Assembly (NCBI RefSeq): GCF_007746795.1
Contig: NZ_CP036343.1
Coordinates: forward strand, 7,259,029-7,323,028
Origin: Gimesia algae
GTDB taxonomy: Bacteria > Planctomycetota > Planctomycetia > Planctomycetales > Planctomycetaceae
Direction: 5' to 3'
Length of the DNA: 64,000 nt
This document shows, piece after piece, positions 1-9,200 of this stretch. The notes beneath the pieces were generated by a model. That model had not been told where the DNA came from, did no database searches, and was given only the letters and a program-made list of their open reading frames with translations. The first letter of the stretch is position 1; each line of letters begins with the position of its first letter. Both the position numbers and the translations under genes were made by a program.

Positions 1-424
1 CAGGGATCACGGCATCATGTTTTTCCGCAGCAGAAAAGATTTCGCCCACCCATTTATCCGTAATCAAGGGACGGGCCGCATCGTGGATGGCAACATAATC
101 AATGCCTGATTTGACCCGCGCCAATGCGTTTTGCACCGAGTCCGCCCGTTCTGCGCCCCCGGCGACGATTTCAATTTCCATAAAGGCCAGGTTGGGACGA
201 AACTTCTGCTTGAACCACTCGATATCCTCAGCCGAGACCGTAATGATCAGCTGCTTCACATCCTCCCGGTTCGAAAAGATCTCTGCAGAACGCACCCAGA
301 CCGCGCGCCCCTTCAAATCCATGAACGGTTTTTTCTGAGGCCCGGTACCGAGGACCGCTGCTCCCTTCGATCGAAATCGTGAACTCTTGCCGGCTGCTGC
401 TAAGATGACTGCGAAGCTCGCCAC
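1..424 (-). CDS. ispD: 2-C-methyl-D-erythritol 4-phosphate cytidylyltransferase, 5' part
   Basis: IspD transfers CMP to methylerythritol phosphate in the MEP isoprenoid pathway in the cytoplasm. Reading the minus strand from a GTG at 422-424 gives an N-terminus starting MASFAVILAAAG, the nucleotide-binding loop of the family, with a basic stretch and a proline-containing loop after it. Further in is VAIHDAARPLI, the near-invariant HDAARP signature. A GAGAGGG ribosome-binding site lies just upstream of the GTG. About 141 codons are present; the C-terminal 90 or so codons run off the left edge of the window. The start is chosen from the ribosome-binding site and because the family motif begins a few residues in. 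The family is clear from the two motifs; only the full length is unknown. Confidence 0.9.
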   Translation of the reverse strand, partial: MASFAVILAAAGKSSRFRSKGAAVLGTGPQKKPFMDLKGRAVWVRSAEIFSNREDVKQLIITVSAEDIEWFKQKFRPNLAFMEIEIVAGGAERADSVQNALARVKSGIDYVAIHDAARPLITDKWVGEIFSAAEKHDAVIP

Positions 425-906
425 TGTATTTCCCTCTCGTTAACCTGTGCCCCGTGCTGCTGACATGCCCTCTCAATCCTCTGAAGGCACATCGATTCTT
501 CACACTCTGTTTCTGAAGTTTAACAAGCCGGAATTCCGCATCCAATAGCACGCACTCGCGAATTCCATTCTGCCTGACGAATGCGTTCCCAGGCGTATAG
601 AACTTCGCCGAAATCATGTTGATCTAAATCAACACACCACACCACTGATGTTTTTTCACCACATCATCTGTGCCGTTTTTTCGCCATCCCAAATTTCTTA
701 TCTAACCGCAACTCACTACCAACATTCAACTTAACTCGCAAGTGACTGAGAACCTTTACAGTCTGGCACTCTATTTGTTTAAAAACAGAAGCACTTCGAT
801 AACCAGACTGGTCAGACAGATTCACTTCCCCGTACTTGATGGCCTCTGATCGATCCTCCTTGAGAAACCACTTTGTCACTTTGAATTTGAAATAGAGAAA
901 GCCATT
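425..906. other. intergenic region between divergent ispD and the sigma-54-type activator
   Basis: This 480-base gap separates two divergently transcribed genes and should hold both promoters. I saw no RNA gene, no convincing open frame and no clear -35/-10 pair. A short direct repeat of GAATTCC occurs near 531 and 561, which is not enough to call a binding site. Confidence 0.4.
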
Positions 907-2406
907 ATGGAACTCCCGACACTGATTCTGGTAACACGCGACACAGTGATTCAGCAGCAGATCCTTGCTCATTTCAAAAAAACCTTTCAGCTCTCGATCT
1001 GCAGCAGCCTCGAAGACTGCTACGAACAATGTCGTGGACAGGAGATTGACTCCATCCTGGTCGATCTGCGGTTTCTCCTGTCGGGCGGACATCAGGAAGA
1101 TCATCTGCTCGATATGATTCAGTCTGCTGCCCCTGATACAGAAATCATCCTGCTCACCGAGGAAGAGTGTCCCGAAATCCTGGAACGGCGGACCGCCTGC
1201 ACTTCCATGATGCACATTAAAGGGTTCGCCAGCGAAGCAGAACTGCTGCTGGAAATCGACTCCTGCCTGAATCCCGACGAGAAGGTCGTTGTGACTCAGA
1301 CACTGGTGATGAATGCGGCTCATGGATCTTCGACTGCTGGTTCCACACCCGAAAAGAAAACGATGGCAAAGCGTCCTTCCACTTCGAACGGCAGTCGTGA
1401 ATCAACAGAGGCAGCCAACGAGCATGGCATTACCCGTCGCTTCGAAACCAATTCACATGAAATGAAGCTCATGCTGAATGAACTGGAAATCGCCGCGCAG
1501 CATGATGTGACCGTCCTGCTGATCGGGGAAACCGGTGCCGGTAAAACCTATCTCTCCCGTCTGATCCATGATGTTTCTCCACGCCGGAACGAACCGTTTC
1601 TGAATGTGGCTTGTGGAGCGTTGCCGAACGATCTGATTGAAAGTGAACTGTTCGGACACGTACGTGGTGCCTTCACCAGTGCCCATGCAGACAAAGACGG
1701 TAAGTTCCTGGCTGCAGGTCGTGGCACTGTTTTGCTGGACGAAATTGATGTGCTGGGTCCCGAGCAGCAGGTCAAACTGTTACGCGTGATTGAGACCGGG
1801 GAATTCGAACCGATTGGATCGAATAAAACCCACGTCAATCAGGCCCGACTGGTTGTCGCCAGTAATATGGATCTGCAGCCACTTGTCGAACAGGGCAAGT
1901 TTCGGCCTGACTTGTACTATCGATTGAACATGTTGAAATTCGATGTACTGCCCCTGCGACGACGTAAGTCAGATATTATCGTGCTGGCGAATGATTTCGT
2001 GCATCAGATGTCAATCAAACATAATATTCCCGTCGATCGCATTGATGAAGAGTTTATGGAAGCTTTGCACACGTATCCGTGGCCCGGGAATGTCCGGGAA
2101 CTGGAAAACGTGATCCGCCGCTCGGTCATCTACTGCCGCGAAGGAGTCTTACGCAAAGAGAACCTGCCATCGCATATCCTGATGGGACTGGTTGGCCCGA
2201 CCAATGACCCGTCCGTCGTGTTGAATCACAAACAGAACGATTCGGAACGCCTGGGTGACCAGGTGGCAGTTACAGAGAAAGATCTGATCGAACAGGCTCT
2301 GTTCAAAAACAATTACAGCCGCACGAACACCGCTAAAACACTGGGCATCAGTCGTGTGACCCTGTATAACAAAATGAAGAAGTATGGCATGAACACAAAA
2401 AAATGA
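907..2406 (+). CDS. sigma-54-dependent response-regulator-like activator (NtrC type)
   Basis: This 499-residue protein has the three-part NtrC layout. Residues 1-120 resemble a receiver domain with Asp53 in the phosphorylation position (ILVDLR), but the usual acidic pair is reduced to a single Asp (TRD at 10-12). An unstructured linker follows (about 135-175). The AAA+ domain has Walker A GETGAGKT at 207-214, Walker B VLLDEID near 275-281 and the arginine-finger region RPDLYYRLN near 333. The sigma-54 contact loop at 254-259 reads GAFTSA instead of the canonical GAFTGA. A Fis-type helix-turn-helix ends the protein (TAKTLGISRVTLYNKMKKYG). Such proteins hydrolyse ATP to open sigma-54 promoters. 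No histidine kinase is adjacent. The degenerate receiver may respond to something other than phosphorylation; that part is inference. Confidence 0.88.
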   Translation: MELPTLILVTRDTVIQQQILAHFKKTFQLSICSSLEDCYEQCRGQEIDSILVDLRFLLSGGHQEDHLLDMIQSAAPDTEIILLTEEECPEILERRTACTSMMHIKGFASEAELLLEIDSCLNPDEKVVVTQTLVMNAAHGSSTAGSTPEKKTMAKRPSTSNGSRESTEAANEHGITRRFETNSHEMKLMLNELEIAAQHDVTVLLIGETGAGKTYLSRLIHDVSPRRNEPFLNVACGALPNDLIESELFGHVRGAFTSAHADKDGKFLAAGRGTVLLDEIDVLGPEQQVKLLRVIETGEFEPIGSNKTHVNQARLVVASNMDLQPLVEQGKFRPDLYYRLNMLKFDVLPLRRRKSDIIVLANDFVHQMSIKHNIPVDRIDEEFMEALHTYPWPGNVRELENVIRRSVIYCREGVLRKENLPSHILMGLVGPTNDPSVVLNHKQNDSERLGDQVAVTEKDLIEQALFKNNYSRTNTAKTLGISRVTLYNKMKKYGMNTKK

Positions 2407-2431
2407 TGACACCCATAGGGAGTGTCATCAT
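2397..2431 (-). terminator. intrinsic terminator of the VOC gene, overlapping the end of the activator gene
   Basis: A 10-bp inverted repeat (ATGATGACAC at 2403-2412, GTGTCATCAT at 2422-2431) is followed on the minus strand by seven T residues (A-run at 2397-2403). It lies 27 bases beyond the stop of the minus-strand VOC gene and overlaps the stop codon of the plus-strand activator, so the U-tract is encoded inside the neighbour's last codons. Confidence 0.8.
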
Positions 2432-2457
2432 GAAATGTGTCGGCTCTGATCAACGTG

Positions 2458-3030
2458 CTACTTCTTAGGGCCCACCAGTTCGATGAGGTTCCCATCGGGG
2501 TCACGCAGCAATGTCAGATAAATGCCTTTCGGAAAGCCTTCTGGCAGAGCAATCGGGCCTTTGGCAATCGGTTCAACACCGAACGCCTTGGCTCGTGCCA
2601 GAGCAACGGTGGTGTCCTTGACATAGATCGTCAGATAACTCACTCCCAGGGAAGAGTGGATAAACGCGTTATCTACTTTCTTACCCGGTGCCTCTTTAAA
2701 CTGCATCAATTTCACGTTCGTTGCCGTGCTGTCATTTTCCAGCACCAGTGGGTACACCTTGAATGCCAGGTTGTCCGACAGTCCTGAGTCGGCTCCCATC
2801 TGCGGAGTCACTTCGAATGGCTCCCGTGCTTTGAGCCCGAGTGCGTCCTTGTAAAACGCAAGTGATTTGTCGATGTCGCTGACCACGATTCCGAAATCGA
2901 CGGTCGACTTGGCGAACTCGGCATCGGGAACAGTTTTGCTGCTGGCGGACAAAGCTGCTAATCCACTGACCACAAATACAATAAAAGTCGTGCAGATCAG
3001 CTCGCGGTTCACAAAACTGGGGTTCTTCAT
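2458..3030 (-). CDS. exported VOC (glyoxalase/bleomycin-resistance fold) protein
   Basis: About 190 residues. After a short basic N-terminus there is a hydrophobic segment (around residues 12-30, FIVFVVSGLAALSAS) that reads as a signal peptide or membrane anchor. Then come two beta-alpha-beta-beta-beta modules of the vicinal-oxygen-chelate fold: VDFGIVVSDIDKSLAFYKDAL begins the first and GVSYLTIYVKDT begins the second, which ends in DPDGNLIELVGP, a typical VOC strand with the metal-ligand Glu. The start at 3030 is chosen over the longer in-frame start at 3093 because AGGAG sits seven bases upstream. The substrate cannot be read from sequence. VOC proteins are usually cytoplasmic, so the export signal is unusual. 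Confidence 0.8.
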   Translation of the reverse strand: MKNPSFVNRELICTTFIVFVVSGLAALSASSKTVPDAEFAKSTVDFGIVVSDIDKSLAFYKDALGLKAREPFEVTPQMGADSGLSDNLAFKVYPLVLENDSTATNVKLMQFKEAPGKKVDNAFIHSSLGVSYLTIYVKDTTVALARAKAFGVEPIAKGPIALPEGFPKGIYLTLLRDPDGNLIELVGPKK

Positions 3031-3318
3031 TGACATACTCCTGAATGAAACTGGAAAAGGCACTTTTTCATCTACAAAACAGGCCTTGTTCACATCAGGC
3101 TACTTTGATCAGATTCAGACCTCAACCCGAGCTCATCAGTTATCTCAAAAGTATTTAAAATCGCGACTTAGTTCATTAATTGATCTTGTGAAATTGAGAT
3201 CCGTCAGTCTCTGAATATTCCACCCGCACTTTTTTCTTTTATCCCAGTCTGCAAAATGCTATAACAGCTAAACAGGAGAACTCTGGCTTAATATACATTA
3301 ACGATCAAAGGATTCGAA

Positions 3319-4245
3319 ATGAAATCAGTTGTGTACGCCGCAATGATCTGCACCACAGTCACCGTGATGCAGAGTCTTACTCTCGGTCGGCTCAACGCGG
3401 ACGAAAAACCCAAGGTCAACCGCACCCGGTTTTACATCGCCAGCCCGGAAGGCAAAGACCCGAAACAATATTACGTTTCAGAAGACTACTATAATACTGG
3501 CTCCCCCACCTTCTCGCCCGATGGTTCGAAACTGGCACACGACTGCTGGAAATCTCAGGACGGCGAAACTTTTTCCAACGTGAAAATCATGGTCGCCAAC
3601 GCGGATGGCTCTGATCCAAAAATCATCGGGGCCGGCGCCATGCCCAGCTTTTCTCCCGGTGGCAACCGGATTGTCTTCTCGCAACCCTCCCCTTCCGGAG
3701 TCGCGATCATGAACGCGGACGGCAGCAATCGTACGCTGATTGAATCGGGAGCCTGGGGTGCCCAATGGTCGCCCGACGGTAAAAAAATTGCCTACCGCGC
3801 TTATACGTCCGGCAAAGCCAATCTCAGGATCTATGATCTGATTGAAGATACCAAGTTCGATGTCTTCCCTGCAGGCGAAAGTCCTTACTCCAGCATCTCC
3901 TGGAACATGACCTGGTCACCCGACAGTAACTGGGTCTGCTTTCTGGGACGCAATGCTGCCGATCAGATGTATGAAGTCGTCACCGTCAATACCGCCGGCA
4001 TGCAGGAAGGCTATAAGGTCCATTACCGCAGCAAAGTCTCACCCTACCAGGATATGGCCTGGCATCCTCAGGGAGACATGATCGTCTTCGGTTCCGACAC
4101 CAAACCGCGACAACTGCTCAAGTTTAACCCGGCGGAAGACAAACCGCCCGAACCCCTGGACATTACAGTCGATGGCAATATCAACGGCGATGTCACCTTT
4201 ACTCCGGATGGACAACATCTGTTGTTCAATGCCCGCGATAAATAG
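3319..4245 (+). CDS. exported TolB-like beta-propeller (PD40) protein, paralogue 1
   Basis: A 308-residue protein with an N-terminal signal peptide (cleavage probably near LNA-DE, residues 26-28) and at least six PD40/WD40-like blades. Each blade carries an S-P-D-G turn followed by a hydrophobic strand: SPTFSPDGSKLAHD, MPSFSPGGNRIVFS, GAQWSPDGKKIAY, MTWSPDSNWVCF, MAWHPQGDMIVF, VTFTPDGQHLLF. This is the TolB C-terminal propeller pattern without the TolB N-terminal domain. It is the first of three tandem paralogues with near-identical motif order, spaced 45 and 30 bases apart and probably co-transcribed. An AAGGA site precedes the ATG. The role is unknown; a periplasmic binding or scaffold function is the natural guess. 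Confidence 0.82.
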   Translation: MKSVVYAAMICTTVTVMQSLTLGRLNADEKPKVNRTRFYIASPEGKDPKQYYVSEDYYNTGSPTFSPDGSKLAHDCWKSQDGETFSNVKIMVANADGSDPKIIGAGAMPSFSPGGNRIVFSQPSPSGVAIMNADGSNRTLIESGAWGAQWSPDGKKIAYRAYTSGKANLRIYDLIEDTKFDVFPAGESPYSSISWNMTWSPDSNWVCFLGRNAADQMYEVVTVNTAGMQEGYKVHYRSKVSPYQDMAWHPQGDMIVFGSDTKPRQLLKFNPAEDKPPEPLDITVDGNINGDVTFTPDGQHLLFNARDK

Positions 4246-4290
4246 ACAATCCTGTTCAATACGATTAACCCCAGTCAGCAGGGACGACGG

Positions 4291-5238
4291 ATGAGTTTTT
4301 TCTTACATATCGTCAGTTGCCTATTTCTCGGAACGTTATTATTCAGCGGCCTGAGTAGCATGCCAGCCACCGCCGATGAACGCGCGACAGAACCTGCCCG
4401 CGTTCGTTTTTATAAAATACCTGCAGAAGGAGGCGACCCCGCATTATTCCTGGTTCCCGGAGAATTCGATACTGCTGGATCTCCCGCCTTCTCCGCCGAC
4501 GGTCAGAAACTGCTGTTCGATGGCTGGAATTCACAGGCTGGCGAAACATCAATCCAGGCAAAAATCATCATGGTCAACGCTGACGGCAGCGATCTGAAAA
4601 TTCTAGGTCCCGGCGCCATGCCCAGCTGGTCACCCGGCGGAAATCGGATTGCGTTTTCCCAGCGCGCTCCGTACGGCGTCGCCACTATGCACGCCGATGG
4701 CTCTCAACGAACACTCATTGACGAAGGAGGCTGGGGCGCGCAGTGGTCACCGGATGGCAGAAAAATTGCCTATAGTTTTCCGATCAAAGGCAGAGGGAAC
4801 ATCCGCATTTATGATTTGATTGAGGGCACGAAAACCGATCTCTTCCCCCCAGGCGAAAGCCCTTACACCAGCGTCTACTGGAATATGGCCTGGTCACCCG
4901 ACAGTCAGTGGCTCTGTTTCAAAGGCTGCAAAGCATCAGACAGAACCTTCGATGTCGCCACCATCAACGTCGCAGGGAAACAAGCCGGCTTTAAAGTGCA
5001 TTACCATCACAAGACGGCCCCCTATGCAGATTTTGCCTGGCATCCGGTCGGTGAAATGATTGTTTTCTGCCCCCAGACAATGCCGCGGCAGCTGCTCCAG
5101 TTCAACCCCGCAGACGACAAACCGCCGGAACCTGTCGACGTCAATTTCGAAGCCACTCTCAAAGGAGATGTCAGCTTTACCCCGGACGGCGGTCAACTGC
5201 TGTTTAGTCTGAATCCACCAATTAAAACTGCAAATTAA
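4291..5238 (+). CDS. exported TolB-like beta-propeller (PD40) protein, paralogue 2
   Basis: A 315-residue paralogue of the preceding gene. It has a signal peptide ending near ATA-DE (about residue 29) and the same series of blades, including SPAFSADGQKLLFD, MPSWSPGGNRIAFS, GAQWSPDGRKIAYS, MAWSPDSQWLCF and VSFTPDGGQLLF. The conserved insert RFYKIPAEGGDP near the mature N-terminus matches RFYIASPEGKDP and RFYTAPSEGGEA in its neighbours. It differs from them in two extra cysteines (KGCKAS and VFCPQT) in the fourth and fifth blades. It starts 45 bases after paralogue 1, consistent with one operon. No catalytic motif is visible. Confidence 0.82.
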   Translation: MSFFLHIVSCLFLGTLLFSGLSSMPATADERATEPARVRFYKIPAEGGDPALFLVPGEFDTAGSPAFSADGQKLLFDGWNSQAGETSIQAKIIMVNADGSDLKILGPGAMPSWSPGGNRIAFSQRAPYGVATMHADGSQRTLIDEGGWGAQWSPDGRKIAYSFPIKGRGNIRIYDLIEGTKTDLFPPGESPYTSVYWNMAWSPDSQWLCFKGCKASDRTFDVATINVAGKQAGFKVHYHHKTAPYADFAWHPVGEMIVFCPQTMPRQLLQFNPADDKPPEPVDVNFEATLKGDVSFTPDGGQLLFSLNPPIKTAN

Positions 5239-5268
5239 AGCCTTACACTTTCGAGACAAGGATGCAAC

Positions 5269-6204
5269 ATGCGCATGTTCAAACCAGTCAGCTTATTCAT
5301 TCTGAGTGCAGTTCTGTTACTGACCTTCAACCTGTCCCCCCTCACCGCCGACGAACAAGATGCAAGCGTCAAACGCGTGCGATTCTATACCGCGCCATCA
5401 GAAGGAGGTGAAGCGAAACTCTTTCTCGTCCCCGGCGATTACTATACCGCCGGCTCACCCACGTTCTCCCCAGACGGCCAGAAACTGGCCTTTGACGGCA
5501 GGAAATCACAAGATGGCGAGAACTTTTCTGACGGCAAAATCATTGCTGTCAATGCTGACGGCACGAACATCGCAGCCATCGGCTCCGGTGTCATGCCCAG
5601 CTGGTCGCCCGCCGGTAATCGGCTTGCCTTCTCACAAATCTCTCCATCCGGGGCCGCCCTGATGCACGCCGACGGTTCACACCGCGAAATGATCGAAGAA
5701 GGAGGCTGGGGCGCACAATGGTCGCCCGACGGTAAAAAGATTGCCTATACCTTCCGCTCAGGAAACAAAGCCAATATCCGTGTCTACGATCTGATCGAGG
5801 GCACAAAAACAGATCTCTTCCCGGCAGGAGAAAGCCCCTACACGTCGATTTACTGGAACATGACCTGGTCGCCCGACAGTAACTGGCTCTGTTTCAAAGG
5901 TCGCAACGCGAACGAATCCACTTACGAAATTGCCACCTTGAATGCCGCCGGCAAACAACAGGGCTACAAAGTCCACTACTCGAACAAAGCAGCCCCCTAC
6001 GCCGACATCGCCTGGCATCCCTCGGGCGAAAAAATCGTCTTCGCCGCCGGAGCCCAGCCACGACAGCTGATGCAGTTCAACCCAGCAGAAGACAAACCGC
6101 CCGCCCCTATCGACATCAAACTGAACGGTACCATCATCGGCGATGTGTGCTTCACTCCCGACGGTCAAAGCCTGCTGTTCAACGTCAGCGGGACGGGGGA
6201 GTGA
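5269..6204 (+). CDS. exported TolB-like beta-propeller (PD40) protein, paralogue 3
   Basis: A 311-residue third copy with a signal peptide (hydrophobic core SLFILSAVLLLTF, cleavage near LTA-DE) and the same six blades (SPTFSPDGQKLAFD through VCFTPDGQSLLF). AAGGA lies upstream of the ATG. It follows paralogue 2 by 30 bases. Its last 20 bases overlap the 3' end of the converging minus-strand BlaR1-like gene, so no space for a terminator exists between them. It looks slightly closer to paralogue 2 in the SxYWNM(A/T)W blade and to paralogue 1 elsewhere, which fits successive tandem duplications. Confidence 0.82.
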   Translation: MRMFKPVSLFILSAVLLLTFNLSPLTADEQDASVKRVRFYTAPSEGGEAKLFLVPGDYYTAGSPTFSPDGQKLAFDGRKSQDGENFSDGKIIAVNADGTNIAAIGSGVMPSWSPAGNRLAFSQISPSGAALMHADGSHREMIEEGGWGAQWSPDGKKIAYTFRSGNKANIRVYDLIEGTKTDLFPAGESPYTSIYWNMTWSPDSNWLCFKGRNANESTYEIATLNAAGKQQGYKVHYSNKAAPYADIAWHPSGEKIVFAAGAQPRQLMQFNPAEDKPPAPIDIKLNGTIIGDVCFTPDGQSLLFNVSGTGE

Positions 6205-9200
6205 ATTGATTTCTGAAAGGTTCTGTCATCGTGATTTTCTCACTTGGTGAAACTAACAGAAAAAAACGAGTCCGCTTCTTTCCCTGACTGATTAATTCGT
6301 ATGGCATTAACGGTGTTTCCTGGCCCGTTAACTGATCTGTAACGTCAACCAGCATTGCATTCCCTTTCGGTATGGTCATGCTCTTGAGATTCGCTAATGG
6401 GTCTTCAGCCTGATCTGCATTGATCACCATTGAAATCTGTATCTGATCCTTCGATTTAATCACGGGTCGGAATTGAATTCGACAGTCAGATTGAATTTTT
6501 TCGTGAATTCGACTGCTGAAATCAAATTCCGCTGACTGGCGGTTGAATAATGCCAATTTAATACCAAACTGATTCAGGTCAATTAAACCGGGCTGCTTGA
6601 CTAAATGCCGGATCATCTCTGATTCTGGTGCATTCAAGAGCATTCCCTGATTGAGATCTTCCGTTTGAATTTTATCCGACAATCGCTTCAACTCAGCTGA
6701 ACCAGAAGTATTCCAGTATTGATACCATTTTTGTATATCATCTGTAGAAAACAGATTGAACTCAACAGGGACCATCTGGTCCTGAAAGTTCCTGATTCTA
6801 GTCAGCAGGTCTGCGATCTGATCGTGGGTCGAACGCTTCGCTCGAATGATCAGTGAGAGGGTCTTGCTATAGGGCCGGATCGAGCACCCCGTTTTCCGGA
6901 GGTCTCCCCATACCTCTGGTGTGACTTTCAGTTGAATAAGTTCAATCAACGGTTCGAATCGGGGCTGATCTGCTTTAACCTGTTGTTTCTGTGAATCTAC
7001 GATCACATGTCGTCGAATCGGCAACACCAGATCCCCGACAAGGTACGAAATTGTAACCAGACTGTCTTTAAACTGGGATTCATCCAGTTGTATCTTCCCT
7101 GAAACACCGGCTTCGCTATTTACACCTTCTCCCATCCTGAGCCGTTCAGCTAGCGACTCCTGCTCCACGCTTTCCTGCTCAGCCTGCAACATGACCAGCA
7201 AGACCTCGGGCTCTTCGTCTGCTTTAGACTCAACCCGAAACCCACCGGCAAGCAGTGTTTCTCCCGCCTTTAATAACATCGCATCCTTATAGTGTTGCTG
7301 ACTGATCAGGGGAACCTGTCGCTCTTCCCCATTATCGCCTGCTTTGATCCGAGTCTCACCGTCAATCTGATAAAAGGTCAGTTTATAATTGAGCATGTCG
7401 CGTCGAACATCACCGGTTTGATCGGAGATTCCCGATTGCAGATCGATACTGACGCCATAACCTCCCTCCCCAGTGTTCCACCAGAGGGAGTTGGCATCCA
7501 TCCCTTTGAGCAGTCTAATTTTGCTGGCAATCGTCGCCGACTGCTTTGGCTCCAGAATCACCGAAGGAACAAATACCACTTTCGCATGTGGCGTCGACAG
7601 AAATCTCAACATCAAATCTCGACTGCGCTCCAGATCCAGTACATCACAGACCAGATCGTCATAGCTGACCTGCTCCGGTTCATTCCAGATCACGTTCCGT
7701 AAATCCAGATACATCTTCTTCACGGTCTGTTTGCGGGTAAACACTTTCATTGACTTGCGTTTCAGCAGATAATCCTGCAGCACACGCTGGGAAACAGAAA
7801 CGAGAGTGGGCGTGATTTTAAGATTCGTGAATTCACTCTCTCTCAGTTTCACCAGTGCCTGCTCAACTCGCCGGTGGTACTCCGGGTCGGCAGAATTGAT
7901 ATTCAGTTGATCCTGGTCGATGATGAACCAGGTATTAATTTTTCTGATATAATATTGCTTCCGTTCATCCCGCAGCGGTATTTGCAATGTTTCAAAATAG
8001 AAGGGATGTAATCCAACAAGCTCATTCCGCTTTCTGTCTGGTTCCTGTTCAGGCAGTTCCGCGATCTGCATTTTGATCTGCTCAATCAAAAAATCTTTTG
8101 CCCGCATGACACCAACTACGTTTCTCGCCCTGTCCATCAAATCTTTAATCGTATGTGTGCGTCTTTTGCTGATTTGAGCGACCAGATCAGGGATATCAAT
8201 TTCACTGGATAGATATGGCACTTCGCTTGAATCGGTCTTACGCTTATCTACATCCGAAACCCCTGGTGTCTGCGTTTGCTTTTTTGAGTCTACAGTTGGA
8301 GTTATCTCAGATTGAACTTCTTCCGCCTCTGTACTCTCTTCAGCCTGATCCGCAGCCGACACCACAAACGCGGCGCCCGGCAGCACCACTGCTGCCAGCG
8401 TTACAAAAATCATCCAGCACCACCAGGGGGTTCGCTTCTGACATCCTTGTCCGAGTCGCATAATTCGCTCCAGTCGTTTTGAAGTAATTTCCACCGGACG
8501 CACGCCCGGCACTACGGGGACCGCTGTTAACGTCTGCTTCAACTCCAGAATCTCCAGCAGGCAGGCGGCATACTGTCTGGGGTCGCAGTTCAGTTCGGCG
8601 AGCACTTCCTCATCACAGCATTGTTCGATTTCGAATTTCAAGCGGCGGCCCGTGAACCAGACCAGCGGATGAAACCACCACACCACCGACGCCAGCAGTT
8701 GCAGCAGACCAATCCACAGATCGCCTCGGCGGATATGAATCAGTTCGTGCGCCAGCACCGGCTCCAGTTCTGCCAGTGAGCGTCCCTCTAAAATCGCGGT
8801 CGGAAGAATGATTGTCGGACGCAACAGGCCAATCACCGCCGGTCCCATCCGACTGTGAGTAATCAGCAGCCGCACACGGCGTTTCAATTTTAATTCTGCA
8901 CACAGTCGTTCTAATAACCGATTCAACTCCGGATGCGATTGTTCTCCCGCCCGTCGAATGATGTGCCAGCAGCGCAGATAGCGCACCAGCATTACAGTCG
9001 CAATCAGAACACCCACTGTCACCCAGACCCTCACGCCGATCTCCTGCCAGGAATCGCGAACCGGAGGCCGCATGATGTTTTCAGCAGTGGATTTCACAGG
9101 AATCGCAGCAGTATCTAAATGGACAGGAGTCTGCCGCGAAGTTTCGTTCTCATGGATCGTCACCTTAAAATCCGGGTTTACTGTGACGTCGGGCAGTTTT

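Noticed and set aside
425..906. Repeat of GAATTCC in the ispD upstream gap
   Set aside because: Two copies of a seven-base sequence are expected by chance at this length.
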